A stretch of 64,000 bases of DNA from Nannobrachium achirus (GCA_963921795.1 OY997639.1:48884395-48948394), one strand, 5' to 3'; positions 24,048 through 35,353 are shown, counted from the first letter of the stretch. Numbers and translations are program-made. The notes: generated from the letters alone by a model not told the origin.

Positions 24048-24083
24048 AAGGGGTCCTTAGCCTGAAAACGTTGAAGACCCCTG
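23668..24083. mobile_element. hAT-type element, CAGGGGTCTTCAAC family
   Basis: The ends are CATGGGTCTTCAAC and GTTGAAGACCCCTG. The flanking octamers CTATACAG and ACCTACAG match at 5 of 8 positions, a degraded TSD at best. It contains a palindrome module (23819-23890) and a CT run (24009-24043). It lies in the intron between exons w9 and w10. Confidence 0.75.
23819..23890. repeat. palindrome module
   Basis: AAATAGCAGATCTACAAGCT ... AGCTTGTAGATCTGCTATTT. The tip is asymmetric (CACCATGCCTTGTGCTG against GCGAGGCGTTGTG), showing partial decay of one arm. Confidence 0.85.
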
Positions 24084-25014
24084 ACCTACAGTATGGCACA
24101 GGAAGTAGTAAACATGACGGAGGACCAACACATAAGTGTAAGAGGACTGGCGTACTTACTGGTGTTGACGTTGGTGATGGCAATAATGATCATAATGAGG
24201 ATGAGGAGAAACAAGCGGCTGATATTAGGGGTGAAGAGGAGCGGCGGCAGATGGCTGGATGATGACAGCAACCATGACAGCCGTAGAAAGGATGATAAAT
24301 GATGATGATAATGATCATCCCGATAGCCATAATGATCGTGATGAACGTTGATGACAATGAAAGAGTCAATAAAAATAACAATGCAGGCGGAAGCAGGAGG
24401 AAATGAAGGGTGTAACGAGGATGGGGATAATCTCCTGTATGCTGTATGAAAGCCACAATATGTATTTGATGACAGGTTGTCAGAGCAGCGGCATGGCTCA
24501 GCTTGATTGTTTTAAAATCAATCTGTTTTTTTGTTTTTTTTAGATTGAATGAATTCAGTGTTGCCCGACAGTAGGATCAGTATTAAAAACATGAATGGTA
24601 AATGGAGCAGGTGTAACATTACCAGAAGCCTGAGACTCTTTTTTTTCACGCTAATGACAAACAGTGTTATGAACAAATTATAAATAAATATGGACATACA
24701 CTCCATACAGATACTTTCAGAATATTAACTCGGAGGAGGCTAACACAACTCAATGCTTTACAGAATGCTATATTTACACATAAACAATCACATTTTCAAC
24801 CATATGCACAGATGCAGTAAAATGAAATGCATTAAATGTGATATGACAGGAAGAAATAATTTGCAATCTTATGTTTTCTCTATGACTCATTAAACAGCCA
24901 TATTACATTTTCTATAAACAGGTTACAAATTCTATTTTGCAGTGTCTTCTACCATATCGTCACTGTCTGACCAAAACCTCCATTTTTTAGGTTTTTGATT
25001 TTTTTTGGCATAAA

Positions 25015-25320
25015 TCAGGGCTATTGAACACCCTTTACATCTGAGTGTTGATTAAAATAATATTGAACCAATGGAAAGTAGTAAAAAATGCTTGGGACAA
25101 AACCTCCTAACTCCACACTTTCTGCCAAACCAGCTAACTCTACCTGATTGGCCCTCTCTTTTTTTCTTAAATATGTGCTATTGAACACCCTTTACGTCTG
25201 TGTGTTGGTTCAAATAATATTGAACCAAAGAAAAGTAGTAAAAAGCCCTTCGGTCAAAACCTCCTAACTCCACTTGAGCTCAAAATGAACATTTTGGAGT
25301 TAGGAGGTTTCGGCCCAACA
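25015..25320. repeat. direct duplication plus inverted CCTAACTCCA unit
   Basis: A unit of about 100 bases with CTATTGAACACCCTTTAC, then AAATAATATTGAACCA and AAAACCTCCTAACTCCAC, occurs at about 25020-25120 and again at 25187-25280. It is followed by an inverted TTGGAGTTAGGAGGTTT. It lies 100 bp from exon w9 in the following intron. Confidence 0.75.
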
Positions 25321-25415
25321 GCAGAGATATCTTAATGAGTTGATGATAAAGGCAAAGTTCCCTTTTTTCTTTTTTTTCTGGGGGGGGGGGGGGGGGGGGT
25401 TAGGGGGGCACTTAC

Positions 25416-25503
25416 CAAGTCTCTGCAGTCCAAACTGCCCATAGTCTTTACCCTGTATAAAACCTTGGAAAACATAGCTGCCGCCATCTGGCTCTGCTGA
25501 AAC
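25416..25503 (-). CDS. csmd3: csmd3 exon w9: membrane-proximal extracellular region
   Basis: 88-base exon, phase 0 in and phase 1 out, residues 352-380. It reads VSAEPDGGSYVFQGF, then IQGKDYGQFGLQRL. This short segment is one of the best matches to CSMD3. The acceptor ends TTCTAACAG and the donor is GTAAGT. A long homopolymer (C in the transcript, about 20 bases at 25380-25399) lies within about 20 bases of the donor. Any ORF reading across the exon in another frame runs into this tract and is a shadow. Confidence 0.94.
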
Positions 25504-26280
25504 CTGTTAGAAAAAAACAAAATAAGTCTGATCAGCCTTGAAAGAGTAAAATGTCATGTTGCTTCTAAGTGAGGAAACTTACATTTTCTTTTTTCTTTGT
25601 CACATCTTTTACCATATCAAAAACTACACGCATACATATTTTAAAAGACTGTCAACATACCCCCCTCATGCCACATTCAGGAATTACACCTTTCTTCTTT
25701 CAACCTATTCTAGCTGCTGTGAAATATTCCACCAATAGCTCAGCACAACTGCAGTCATCTGTCACACTGCTTTACTCAACAGACTTTGAAGTTTATTTCA
25801 GACGCAATCTGGGAACCCATTTGGTAAAAAAAAAAGGAAAAAAAAAACTTTTTTGAGAGATTACTTCAGATGCATATTTTCAACCAATAAAAAAAGCTCT
25901 GCATTTCTCCCAGCTCCCTTTGGTACTACTGTAGATATATCTTTGCGTAGGAAAATTAAATGATTCACAGATGGAGTGTTGTAGCTGTGGTACATTCTCT
26001 GCAAATATATAAAACCATTATAGAAAATAACTACAGCAAATGGAACAATAACTACCGTACACATCCCTAAAAATGACTTACTCTTTTCTGACACATACTG
26101 TATTCAAGATTGGTCATTGGTACAAAAATAGCTAGAATTGTTCAGCCCCCAATAATTTACCTTTCTGAGTGAATATAACAAACAAGACAAAAACATTTTT
26201 GTGTAAAACAGTCACAGCTAGGGCTTGGTTATTTTCAAAATATGGCTGCCCAGGCTCTCCATATTCCTGGGTATACTCAC

Positions 26281-26393
26281 AAATCCATCCATTGCCCAGG
26301 TGTCGTCTGTAATCCTGTTGAAGGAGCTATGGGCCAGTGCTCTCATCTGGTGCAGCAGCAGCATTAGCCTAGCTTCCTGGCTCTTATACACTC
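26281..26393 (-). CDS. csmd3: csmd3 exon w8: membrane-proximal extracellular region
   Basis: 113-base exon, phase 1 in and phase 0 out, residues 314-351. It reads GVYKSQEARLMLLLHQM and ends DDTWAMDGF. Two AGs lie close together at the acceptor. I chose the upstream one (CGCTAG, then GAGTG) because it gives LLSGVYKSQ, the expected family sequence, and keeps the phase; the later AG gives the wrong phase relation. The donor is GTGAGT. The middle of the exon is less conserved than its ends, by my recollection of the family. Confidence 0.92.
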
Positions 26394-26689
26394 CTAGCGA
26401 GAGGAAGAGGACGAGCAAGGACAGGAGAGGAGAGGAGGAAGAGAACATTAGAGCGCAGGAATACAAGACACGAGAAGACGAGAGCTTCTTCAGTGAGCAG
26501 CCAACCAGCCAAGGCAGTCAGCGCAGAGTAATATATCCGTCGTTAGAGACAATAATTAATTTTCACTCTCGATGCATAAGATAATTCACTGATTGGCTGA
26601 TTGACGCAAGGCACCCGCAAAATAAATGAATGTGACAAGCAGAGGTAGTGGGGGGAAGAGGAGTAACAGATGATTTATAGACGACTCAC

Positions 26690-26848
26690 CCGAGAGCAGA
26701 AACTCCATGCTACTGTCGGTTAGCGTTACATTGACTTTTCCTGTGGTGGCATTAAAGCTGGTAATTGTCAATGTCATGGGCTGCTTCTGGCCCTTGAAGT
26801 CATAAGAGCCCTTCCAGATGAAATCAGTGGCGAAGACGTCATCGGGAA
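26690..26848 (-). CDS. csmd3: csmd3 exon w7: membrane-proximal extracellular region
   Basis: 159-base exon, phase 1 on both sides, residues 261-313. It begins VPDDVFATDFIWKGSYDF and continues with KQPMTLTITSFNATTG, then VNVTLTDSSMEFLLSG. Two N-glycosylation sequons (NAT, NVT) are visible. The acceptor ends CACACAG and the donor is GTGAGT. The segment is cysteine-free and characteristic of the CSMD family just before the membrane. It is followed by the shortest intron of the set (296 bp). Confidence 0.95.
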
Positions 26849-27076
26849 CTGTGTGTGAAAGTAAGCACAGTCAAAAAGAGGATGAAATAAGAATGTTGTC
26901 TTCAGCAGTGACTATTTAGACAAACAATGAAAACCCAATGGACATAGATTTTAGGTACAGCATTACAATATTTATGCATTGTTGTGATTGAGAAATGTTT
27001 TAGAAAATAATAATTTATCTGAAGATTCTATCCTTAATAGATTTGATAATTTTCACAGAAGTGTTGTAAACCGTAA

Positions 27077-27369
27077 AGGGCTTTGCAGACAGGCACAATT
27101 TTCCGCACGAAAAAAACTGACGATTTCATTTTTTTTTTTTACGAAAACAATGCACACCTGCTCCGAATTTGCCGTGCGGCAAGTGGCTGCGGCAGTGCGT
27201 TTTTTTCCCAATTTGTGCGTCTTTTCGCATGCGGTAAAAATTCATGACTCCTTTTCGGATCCGCAGCACGGATTCCGCACAGCATTGAACGCCAAATCCA
27301 ATGTGTTTTAATCATGCAGCAAATGGAAAAAATGCAATGGTTGAAAATCGCGCCTGTGTGCAAAGCCCT
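27077..27369. mobile_element. MITE with TAA target duplication (PIF/Harbinger-like)
   Basis: The terminal inverted repeats are AGGGCTTTGCAGACAGGC and GCCTGTGTGCAAAGCCCT, flanked by TAA on both sides (27074-27076 and 27370-27372). A 3-bp TAA duplication suggests PIF/Harbinger type, but the short TSD is weak evidence. No transposase is present. Confidence 0.6.
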
Positions 27370-27404
27370 TAACACTAAAATTAACTAAACTAAAAGTTCT
27401 TTTA

Positions 27405-27556
27405 GGGAGCGGTCACACCGAATTCTGCCTATGCGGGCGGATTCTGCCAATACTTTTAAATGGGAATGGAGCGTTTTCTTGCGGAAATCCTCAAATGGCA
27501 ACAAACCGCTGTGTTCCCATTGAAAAGCATTGGCAAAGTTAGGCATGACTGCACCC
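27405..27556. mobile_element. possible MITE with TTA target duplication
   Basis: The left end GGGAGCGGTCACACC and right end GGCATGACTGCACCC form an imperfect inverted repeat flanked by TTA (27402-27404 and 27557-27559). It lies 33 bp from the previous element. Support is modest. Confidence 0.35.
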
Positions 27557-27944
27557 TTAATGAATATTTGTTATAAAACCTCAAATTAATATTACGTTTT
27601 AGTAAAAGTTTAATGGCTGTGCCTGAACTTTTATAGGACAATGTTATATGGCAATTAGCTACAGTGTTTTTTACAAGGTGAAGAGAATAAGTGATAATTA
27701 AAATCTTGCTGCATCCTAAGCATGTTATGAAGAAACAACAAACAGTAACGTAAAGTTCTTTATTTCAGCTGCCAAAAAGTGTAAGTAATGGATATATTGT
27801 CCAGAAAGTAATGCTGAAATGTTGTATTACGTATACACTCCATTTGTCATACTGTAAATAAAGCTAGGAGCTATATTGTCCACAGCAGATGCCATGGATT
27901 TTTGAAATGGCCAACAGAGACAGAGTAACTTTTGTTCTACTTAC

Positions 27945-28010
27945 CATTTATTTTTGGGCTTGGTGTGACTGCTACTGGCTTGACTGCTTTCTCATGTGAT
28001 TTGGAGCCGG
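27945..28010 (-). CDS. csmd3: csmd3 exon w6: 22-residue linker
   Basis: 66-base exon, phase 1 on both sides, residues 239-260. It encodes a hydrophilic linker rich in Lys, Pro and Ser (AGSKSHEKAVKPVAV then TPSPKIN) with no cysteine. The acceptor follows TTCCCACAG and the donor is GTAAGT, both strong. CSMD proteins have a short variable linker at this place between the last sushi domain and the conserved PDDVF region. As a symmetric 66-base exon it could be skipped without a frameshift, although nothing in the sequence proves that this happens. Confidence 0.85.
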
Positions 28011-28768
28011 CTGTGGGAAGACATAAATATGTATGTCACAAATACGCACTGATACACAAACACCCTAAGGATGCAGTAAAAAAAATAAATGCTGCTCAAC
28101 TCTTAAAATGCTGCCGACACATTGCTTTTCCCCAATTTGGTATTTCATAACCCACTGGGGAAGGTTCATTCTAACCACGCACATTTTCAAATCGACGCAG
28201 AGGGAAAACTCCCCAAGTAGTCAGACACATAAGGCATGATGAGATTCAATGACGTACTAATTAGCTATATTCATCGAACATGCACAGTGAACATACACGT
28301 TCATTTCACTGTATGTACATGTATGAGTGACATGAATTAACGCCACTGCTAACTGTTGCAAGTTGTTGCGATAGTTAAATAAAGACAAGACTGTGGCTGT
28401 TTCTGAATACCAAGAACACAAAGAACAGACTTTTGTTTCGGGAAGAATGTACAGTGCTCATCATGAGACGAGAGATTGAATATTTAGTTTGAGATGTACT
28501 TGTACTTGAGCACTGCTGCTTACTTCTCATCTGACGAAAGTATCAGAGTAATTGTTCTCAAAATCACTGAATTAATTCATGCAGCACACTGATAATGACA
28601 GGGAAAAACACACTGCAGTGACTTTTTCCTAAATAAACGTTCTGTTGCATCTACAGTAGGCTATATCTTTACTGCACCTCTTTTTCTAACTTTCTGCATA
28701 ATATGACACATTGTTTAACCACAATGGAGTCCCTATTCTGAGCATGTCATAAAATGCCAACATTCAGC

Positions 28769-28834
28769 TAAAATAGTAGATCTACAAGCACACAATGTAT
28801 AGCTGTGTGATGCGTTGTGAGATTGTAGATCGGC
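28769..28834. repeat. palindrome module, solitary and decayed
   Basis: TAAAATAGTAGATCTACAAG on the left and GTTGTGAGATTGTAGATCGG on the right, with a variable centre. No host terminal repeats are seen. Confidence 0.7.
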
Positions 28835-29489
28835 ATGGACATTGGTGTAGAGGGAAAAAAGGTCAATGAAGTAGCCTACAGACTAGTCCTATACGGTTTC
28901 AGTTGTAAAACATAAGTTACTCCAACTGGTTTCCCTTGGCATTTAAAAGCAGTCTCTCTGTGATTCTATAGTAGTAACCTATAGAGTAATTAATTTACTG
29001 GAAGTGGGCATAGTGGCAATGATTGTGGGCTGTGATGGAATGGGAGGTTGTATTGAAAAAGAATAGCTCGGAGAAGCTCATTAAAAAAAACCAGTAGAAA
29101 TGAATGTGTACAAGTCAATTTTAAATTGCGTGAACTTAACTTTGAGCTCGCTCTTGTAAAGTGTGAACTTGCACAACGCTGGGTACAGCTAATATCACTT
29201 GGTATGAATATTTGATGATACCATATTAGTATTTCATATCTGTATGGTGGCGTAAGTAGATAGCACAGGCAGACAGAGTGATATGGAATAGATTATATTC
29301 AGCTTGGTTCAGTCACCCCCGGTTTTTAGCTTTTTTTTGCAGCACTACATAATGATATTCAATTTGTTGCCTTATGCACTGTGTTTAATGTTAATGTAAG
29401 AGGGTCGTTCCAACCTCGCCGAAAAATCCCTTCATGTCATACTTCTTCAGGCATGCATACACACTCAGGCGCGCATGCGTGCATACGTG

Positions 29490-29989
29490 CAGGGGCGTCA
29501 CAAGGGGGAGGGAAAGTGGGACTGAGTTAATAGGGCCCAAGGTGCCAAGGGGCCCTAATTATTTTATAGGTACTGAAAAATAGCAGATCTACAAGCTCAC
29601 AAGCTTGCAAGCTTGTAGATCTGCTATTTTTGAAAAGTCATGAAAATGTGCCAAATCTTTGAATATACCGGTATGTATTTAAGCGAACAATTCTGGGGGG
29701 GTCCCTGGAACTAAATATTTTGAGATGGGGGTCCGTGGCCAAATACATATAATTTTGGGGGTCCTTGACATGAAAAGGTTTGAGCACCACTGACATAGAA
29801 ACATAGGTTTTTCAAAAAACCTTAGAAGGATTTGAAAAATTCAAAGACTTTTCACGATTTTTCAAAAATAGCAGATCTACAAGCTCGCAGCGCGCTGTGA
29901 GATGTAGATCTGCTATTTATTAATGGTTAAAGCACAAAATGTGAGTGAATCCTTGCACCCAGGGCCCAGAATTTGGTGTGACACCCCTG
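29490..29989. mobile_element. hAT-type composite element, CAGGGGYGTCAC family
   Basis: The ends are CAGGGGCGTCACAAGG and TTTGGTGTGACACCCCTG. The flanking octamers CATACGTG (29482-29489) and AATACGTG (29990-29997) match at 7 of 8. Inside are two palindrome modules (29576-29631 and 29866-29918) and, between them, half of a CAGTGGTTCTCAAACC-family element ending at about 29785. This is a nested or chimeric structure. It lies 115 bp from exon w5, in the intron that follows it. Confidence 0.75.
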
Positions 29990-30026
29990 AATACGTGCGT
30001 GCATGCACGCGCGCAAACCCTCCTCA

Positions 30027-30293
<267 letters not shown>

Positions 30294-30572
30294 TCACACC
30301 ACGCACGCAAGCACGCACACACACGCACGCACGCACACAGAGAGAGGCAAATGAGCACATACAGACAGACAGGCACAGAATTAGACAATCACAAGCAGAT
30401 AATGTCAATGGGGGAGAGAGGAAGAGAGAAAACGAAAGAGAGAGTGGGGATGGCAGTGAGAAGGATGGAGGAAACAGCACACTTGTTAACTGTGATCTTG
30501 TCCATGCAGGTGCTAATTGAGATGCATGCTTATGACATTATTATGACTGGGTTACTTAATGAAATTAATCTT

Positions 30573-32602
30573 ACTAGAAGCTGGGCCGCCCTTCGGGCGG
30601 CCCAGCGTCTAGTCGGCGACCTGGCCAACTCGGAACAACGTAAATAGGGAATGAATGCCCCGCCCTTTAATGCAAACCCCATTATACCTGTTGTCATAGG
30701 ACCCGTTTTGACCATCTGTTTGCCTGTGTCCATTTATGCCCATATATGGAGATATCTGTTATCTGTCTGTCTGTCAGCGTCCATTTTATGTCCATATATG
30801 GAGATCACTGCAGATATAGTTCTGGGTCCATTTTATGCCCATATATGCCCATATATGGAGATATCTGTCTATTTGCGTCCATTTCACGCCCATATATGGA
30901 GATCTCTGAATCTGTCTGTCTGTGTCCCTTTAAGCCCGTATATGGAGATCTTTGTGATTCTGCGTAAATTTTATGCCCATATATGCCATTTGCGTCCATT
31001 TTATGCCCATTTATGGAGATCTCTGTATCCGTCTGTCTGTGTGTCTGTCTGTGTCCCTTTATGCCGTATGAGATCTCTGAATCTGTCTGTCTGTGTCCCT
31101 TTATCCATTTTATGCCCATATATGGGGCATTCATTTTATGCCCATATATGGAGAACGCGCGTGCCCGTGGGACGAACGGTTCTCATATGGGGGCATTCAT
31201 TTTATGCCCATATATGGAGAACGCGCGTGCCCGTGGGACGAACGGTTCTCGAGATACGCGGATTACCTACATACATACACACTCACAGAGATTTTTTGTT
31301 GACTCATGTGGCGTACGTCTGCCCATATATGCCCATATATGGAGATATCTGTCTATTTGCGTCCATTTCACGCCCATATATGGAGATCTCTGAATCTGTC
31401 TGTCTGTGTCCCTTTATCCATTTTATGCCCATATATGGGGGCATTCATTTTATGCCCATATATGGAGAACGCGCGTGCCCGTGGGACGAACGGTTCTCGG
31501 AGATCTCTGAATCTGTCTGTCTGTGTCCCTTTATCCATTTTATGCCCATATATGGGGGCATTCATTTTATGCCCATATATGGAGAACGCGCGTGCCCGTG
31601 GGACGGAACGCGCGTGCCCGTGGGACGAACGGTTCTCATATGGGGGCATTCATTTTATGCCCATATGGAGAACGCGCGTGCCCGTGGGACGAACGGTTCT
31701 CGAGATACGTGGATTACCTACATACATACACACTCACAGAGATTTTTTGTTGACTCATGTGGCGTACGTGATGTCAGAGCCTTTTATGAAGTGATGTCAC
31801 AATGAGTCAGAGCTTTCGCCGATTTCCTCAGAAACAGCCTGATGTCAACAATCAACCCCGCATAAGGAGATTCCGAACGTTTCGCGCCGGTTTGGGAAAA
31901 CCGCGCGTCGGGTCGGGTCGAGACCCGGCACTGCACTCCGTGCCGTGGCCATATATGGGGGCATTCATTTTATGCCCATATATGGAGAACGCGCGTGCCC
32001 GTGGGACGGAACGCGCGTGCCCGTGGGACGAACGGTTCTCGGAGATCTCTGAATCTGTCTGTCTGTGTCCCTTTATCCATTTTATGCCCATATATGGGGG
32101 CATTCATTTTATGCCCATATATGGAGAACGCGCGTGCCCGTGGGACGGAACGCGCGTGCCCGTGGGACGAACGGTTCTCATATGGGGGCATTCATTTTAT
32201 GCCCATATGGAGAACGCGCGTGCCCGTGGGACGAACGGTTCTCGAGATACGTGGATTACCTACATACATACACACTCACAGAGATTTTTTGTTGACTCAT
32301 GTGGCGTACGTGATGTCAGAGCCTTTTATGAAGTGATGTCACAATGAGTCAGAGCTTTCGCCGATTTCCTCAGAAACAGCCTGATGTCAACAATCAACCC
32401 CGCATAAGGAGATTCCGAACGTTTCGCGCCGGTTTGGGAAAACCGCGCGTCGGGTCGGGTCGAGACCCGGCACTGCACTCCGTGCCGCGGCGGGGAACGC
32501 GCGTGCCGAATCTGAAGCCGGTGGGACGAACGGTTCTCGAGATACGCGGATTACAAACACACACACACACACGCAGAGACTTCTCGCATTTATAGATAGA
32601 TT
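30573..32602. mobile_element. unclassified repeat element, copy 1
   Basis: It starts with a strong hairpin, ACTAGAAGCTGGGCCGCCC around a TTC loop, ending GCGTCTAGT (30573-30613). Then comes AATGCCCCGCCCTTTAATGC, followed by many repeats of TATGCCCATATATGGAGAT alternating with CTGTCTGTCTGTGTCC. The right part holds AACGCGCGTGCCCGTGGGAC, CRE/AP-1-like sites and a 542-bp tandem duplication, and it ends TTTATAGATAGAT. A shorter relative lies at 54174-55454 in the same orientation. Long open frames here come from the repeat and do not look like protein genes. Confidence 0.75.
31404..32488. repeat. 542-bp tandem duplication inside copy 1
   Basis: The block containing the AACGCGCGTGCCCGTG units, the TACATACATACACACTCACA segment, the CRE/AP-1-like cluster and the GGGTCGGGTCGAGACCCGG segment occurs twice with a period of 542 bases (for example ATGAGTCAGAGCTTTCGCCG at 31802 and 32344). 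The second unit has an extra 22-base repeat copy and the first a matching difference. Boundaries are approximate. Confidence 0.8.
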
Positions 32603-33442
32603 AGTCCAGCACTTGGTGAACTGAAATGCATGGAATGGGGGGTGGTGTTCAGGTGTTTTACTTTACAGCAAAAAACTATGTCTGGCTCAGTCAATGTCTC
32701 AGGGTCAGTCTTGCCTTATACTGTCAGTGTGGCGTTTAATTAGAAAAGGGGCAATTGATCCTACAGCCTGCAATGGCAGAATTGCTTTTCTCTCTGTTTT
32801 TATATCTTGGTACCAATACAACTACTTAGATTACAACTACTACAGTACCATGACTACTAGCGCAACAACTGACTAAAATTAATCTAGTTTTGTTTAGTTG
32901 ATTTAACATTATTTTGGGAAACATGGGGGAGCTAGATGCCCTGCTGATTCTGATGGCTCAGTGTTTTTCCACTTTGAAAGCTCAGAGAGGGCTAGCTTAC
33001 ATTAACTTACATCATCTTCTGCATCTTTAGGAACTACACAGACGTTTTCCTGCTGCGTTTGCAAGCTACTACCAGCTTTATGGACAATACTAAATGCTTA
33101 TATTTTCTACCGAGCCGGGTGAATTTGTATTCAGTGTAAATGTTCCCCATCAACAAATAGGACCTTGAATGGTCCTTGTTGAGCACTAAAACATTCACGC
33201 ATTGAGTTATAGATGACAATATAAGAAAATAGCCTGAATGATGTTGCCACTTGTGGGAGAGCAAACAAGTTGCCAGCTGTCAAATGGGAGACAGCTGTCA
33301 TGACACCAAAATTGGTCCTTCATGCCATTTTTTGAACGCCATTAGCAGCGATAGGATGAGGATACAAACAGCTAGGATGAAAGACACTTTCTGGGATTCA
33401 TCAAAGAGGAGGGGACTGCGGGACTGAGGGAGGTGTGTGTGT

Positions 33443-33473
<31 letters not shown>

Positions 33474-34119
33474 GGGGGGGGGGATTGTCATTGGTGGAAT
33501 GAGTAAGCGCTCTTGCCTCCCGCAAAGACACCTCCTGTCAAAGTCAATATGTGACTGTGTGTTTGAGTGCACGTGAGCATGCCCTTGTACAGTGTGTATG
33601 TACAGTATGGTTATGCATGTGCTTTGACATTACTGCAGATGAGACTGAGACACTGCACACCAGATAGAAGACTTATAGCCTGGGTGTCCTCCCTCTAAGG
33701 AGCTTTAAGCACTTGCAATGTCAGGGGTTCAACTAAAGCTGTGACGTTATTCACATGACATCCTGTGCCATTGCAATCTTTTCTGTTCTATATCGGACAT
33801 ATACTGCACTAAAGAGAAAACATAAAATTGCCTTCACAGTTATGTTGAAACCATGTTGCTGGTGAGTCACACTTCTCAGTGAAAAGTAGAGTGTTTCCTA
33901 TTCTACAACGTTTAAGGATGAATTACCATTTTTTTTCCCTTTTTTTTCACATGCAGACCTCATGAAGACCCAACCGGGTTGAAACATAATACAAGTTTCC
34001 TGTCAACCCATAACCATTCATCAATCACAACTATATAGTCATCCATAGTGTCATCCCATTAGTCATCCCTATAGCCATCCCATAAACTGACCAACACATT
34101 GTGGAGACGGGACCGTGCC

Positions 34120-34242
34120 TATGTTCCCCAGGTTCTATGTTCCCCAATTACCACCTAAACCTAACCTTAACCCTAACCTCAGTAAAACTAACGCTGGTGA
34201 ACGCATATTAACCTGTGGGGAACATAGAACCTGGGGAACATA
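34120..34242. repeat. inverted repeat enclosing telomere-like sequence
   Basis: 27-base perfect arms (TATGTTCCCCAGGTTCTATG... at 34120-34146 and its complement at 34216-34242) enclose ACCTAAACCTAACCTTAACC. It is probably a small fold-back element. No target duplication is evident. Confidence 0.75.
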
Positions 34243-34289
34243 TAGGGTGGACCCCGTGGAGACAAATGGATGCAGTGTTATACATTTTA

Positions 34290-34425
<136 letters not shown>

Positions 34426-35353
34426 GTTTTACATTTTTAGAATAGGATACAGAAGGATAGCAATAAAGTACATGAAGTTGAGAAAGCAGATAGTACACAC
34501 TTGAAATTCAGCCAACAACATATCGCTCACTTCAAACTGAGGAAGGCCAGAGGCCTGAAACATTTTGTACATATTATCTGCATCAAAAGTAAGCAAAAAC
34601 AAAACAAAACAAAACAAACAAAAAACACAAAAAACAACGCGTGGACCACCTCCTATCTGAGATGTTGATTCAGTAAACATACTGAAAGACTGACAAACAG
34701 AGAAAATGAAACCCTGTTTGCAGACGTTGGTAGCTGCATGGAACATTTGAATTGAGATGAATAATAAATGATTCATGATTATATTTCATGTTAAATCTGT
34801 TTACATTGCATGGTGTGAAGCACCATTGGATACTGTATACAGCAGTGTTTGGCAACAAAAATAGCACAGCGCCCTCTCCAAGTAACCCATTTAAGATGAC
34901 ATTCTGTCAGCAGAATGTCCAGGCAGGCTGTAACAGTCATATAACATGAATCCTGATGAAGCTTAGGTCCCCAAAGAACATACAGTATGTCGCAGCTACG
35001 ACATGTCACATAGTACACTCATAGAGTGCCATGTTTATTAAAATTTGAAGTAGCACTCCAGTTTTTACTCATGAGATTACAAGAGGACTCAACAGAGCGC
35101 TTTACTTCTTTCCCCTTACACAACACCGGGCGGCGTTCACTCTGAGTTCAAGCGCAATGCGATGCCTCTGATAAGAGTGCATCAGGTAGATGGAGATGGA
35201 CAGAGACAGATACTGATGGAAGCACAGCGAGTGATGGATCCCTGTGCTAGTAGTCCTCAAGGTTAGCCAGACGCAGGCAGCTACACCAAGCCATGGTCAA
35301 GTGGACAACGCTCCAGATGACATGCAGCACTACATGACCAATTGACCATAGAG

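Larger units (their letters stand above)
23054..25415. other. intron w9-w10
   Basis: It holds a decayed palindrome module near 23115-23180 (GCGAAAATAGC ... GGCTATTTTGGC), a GC-rich stretch at 23270-23640 rich in GGCTCG and CTCGCT with no recognised gene, the hAT element at 23668-24083, GATG/AATGATG-rich sequence at 24180-24360, and the duplicated unit at 25015-25320. Confidence 0.8.

Noticed and set aside
30651-31805. A 384-codon plus-strand ORF, the longest in the window, and its overlapping companions
   Set aside because: The translation is a repetition of the TATGCCCATATATGGAGAT and CTGTCTGTC arrays (YAHIWR..., SVCVPL...). Related frames open in several phases and on the other strand, as expected for repeats lacking stops.
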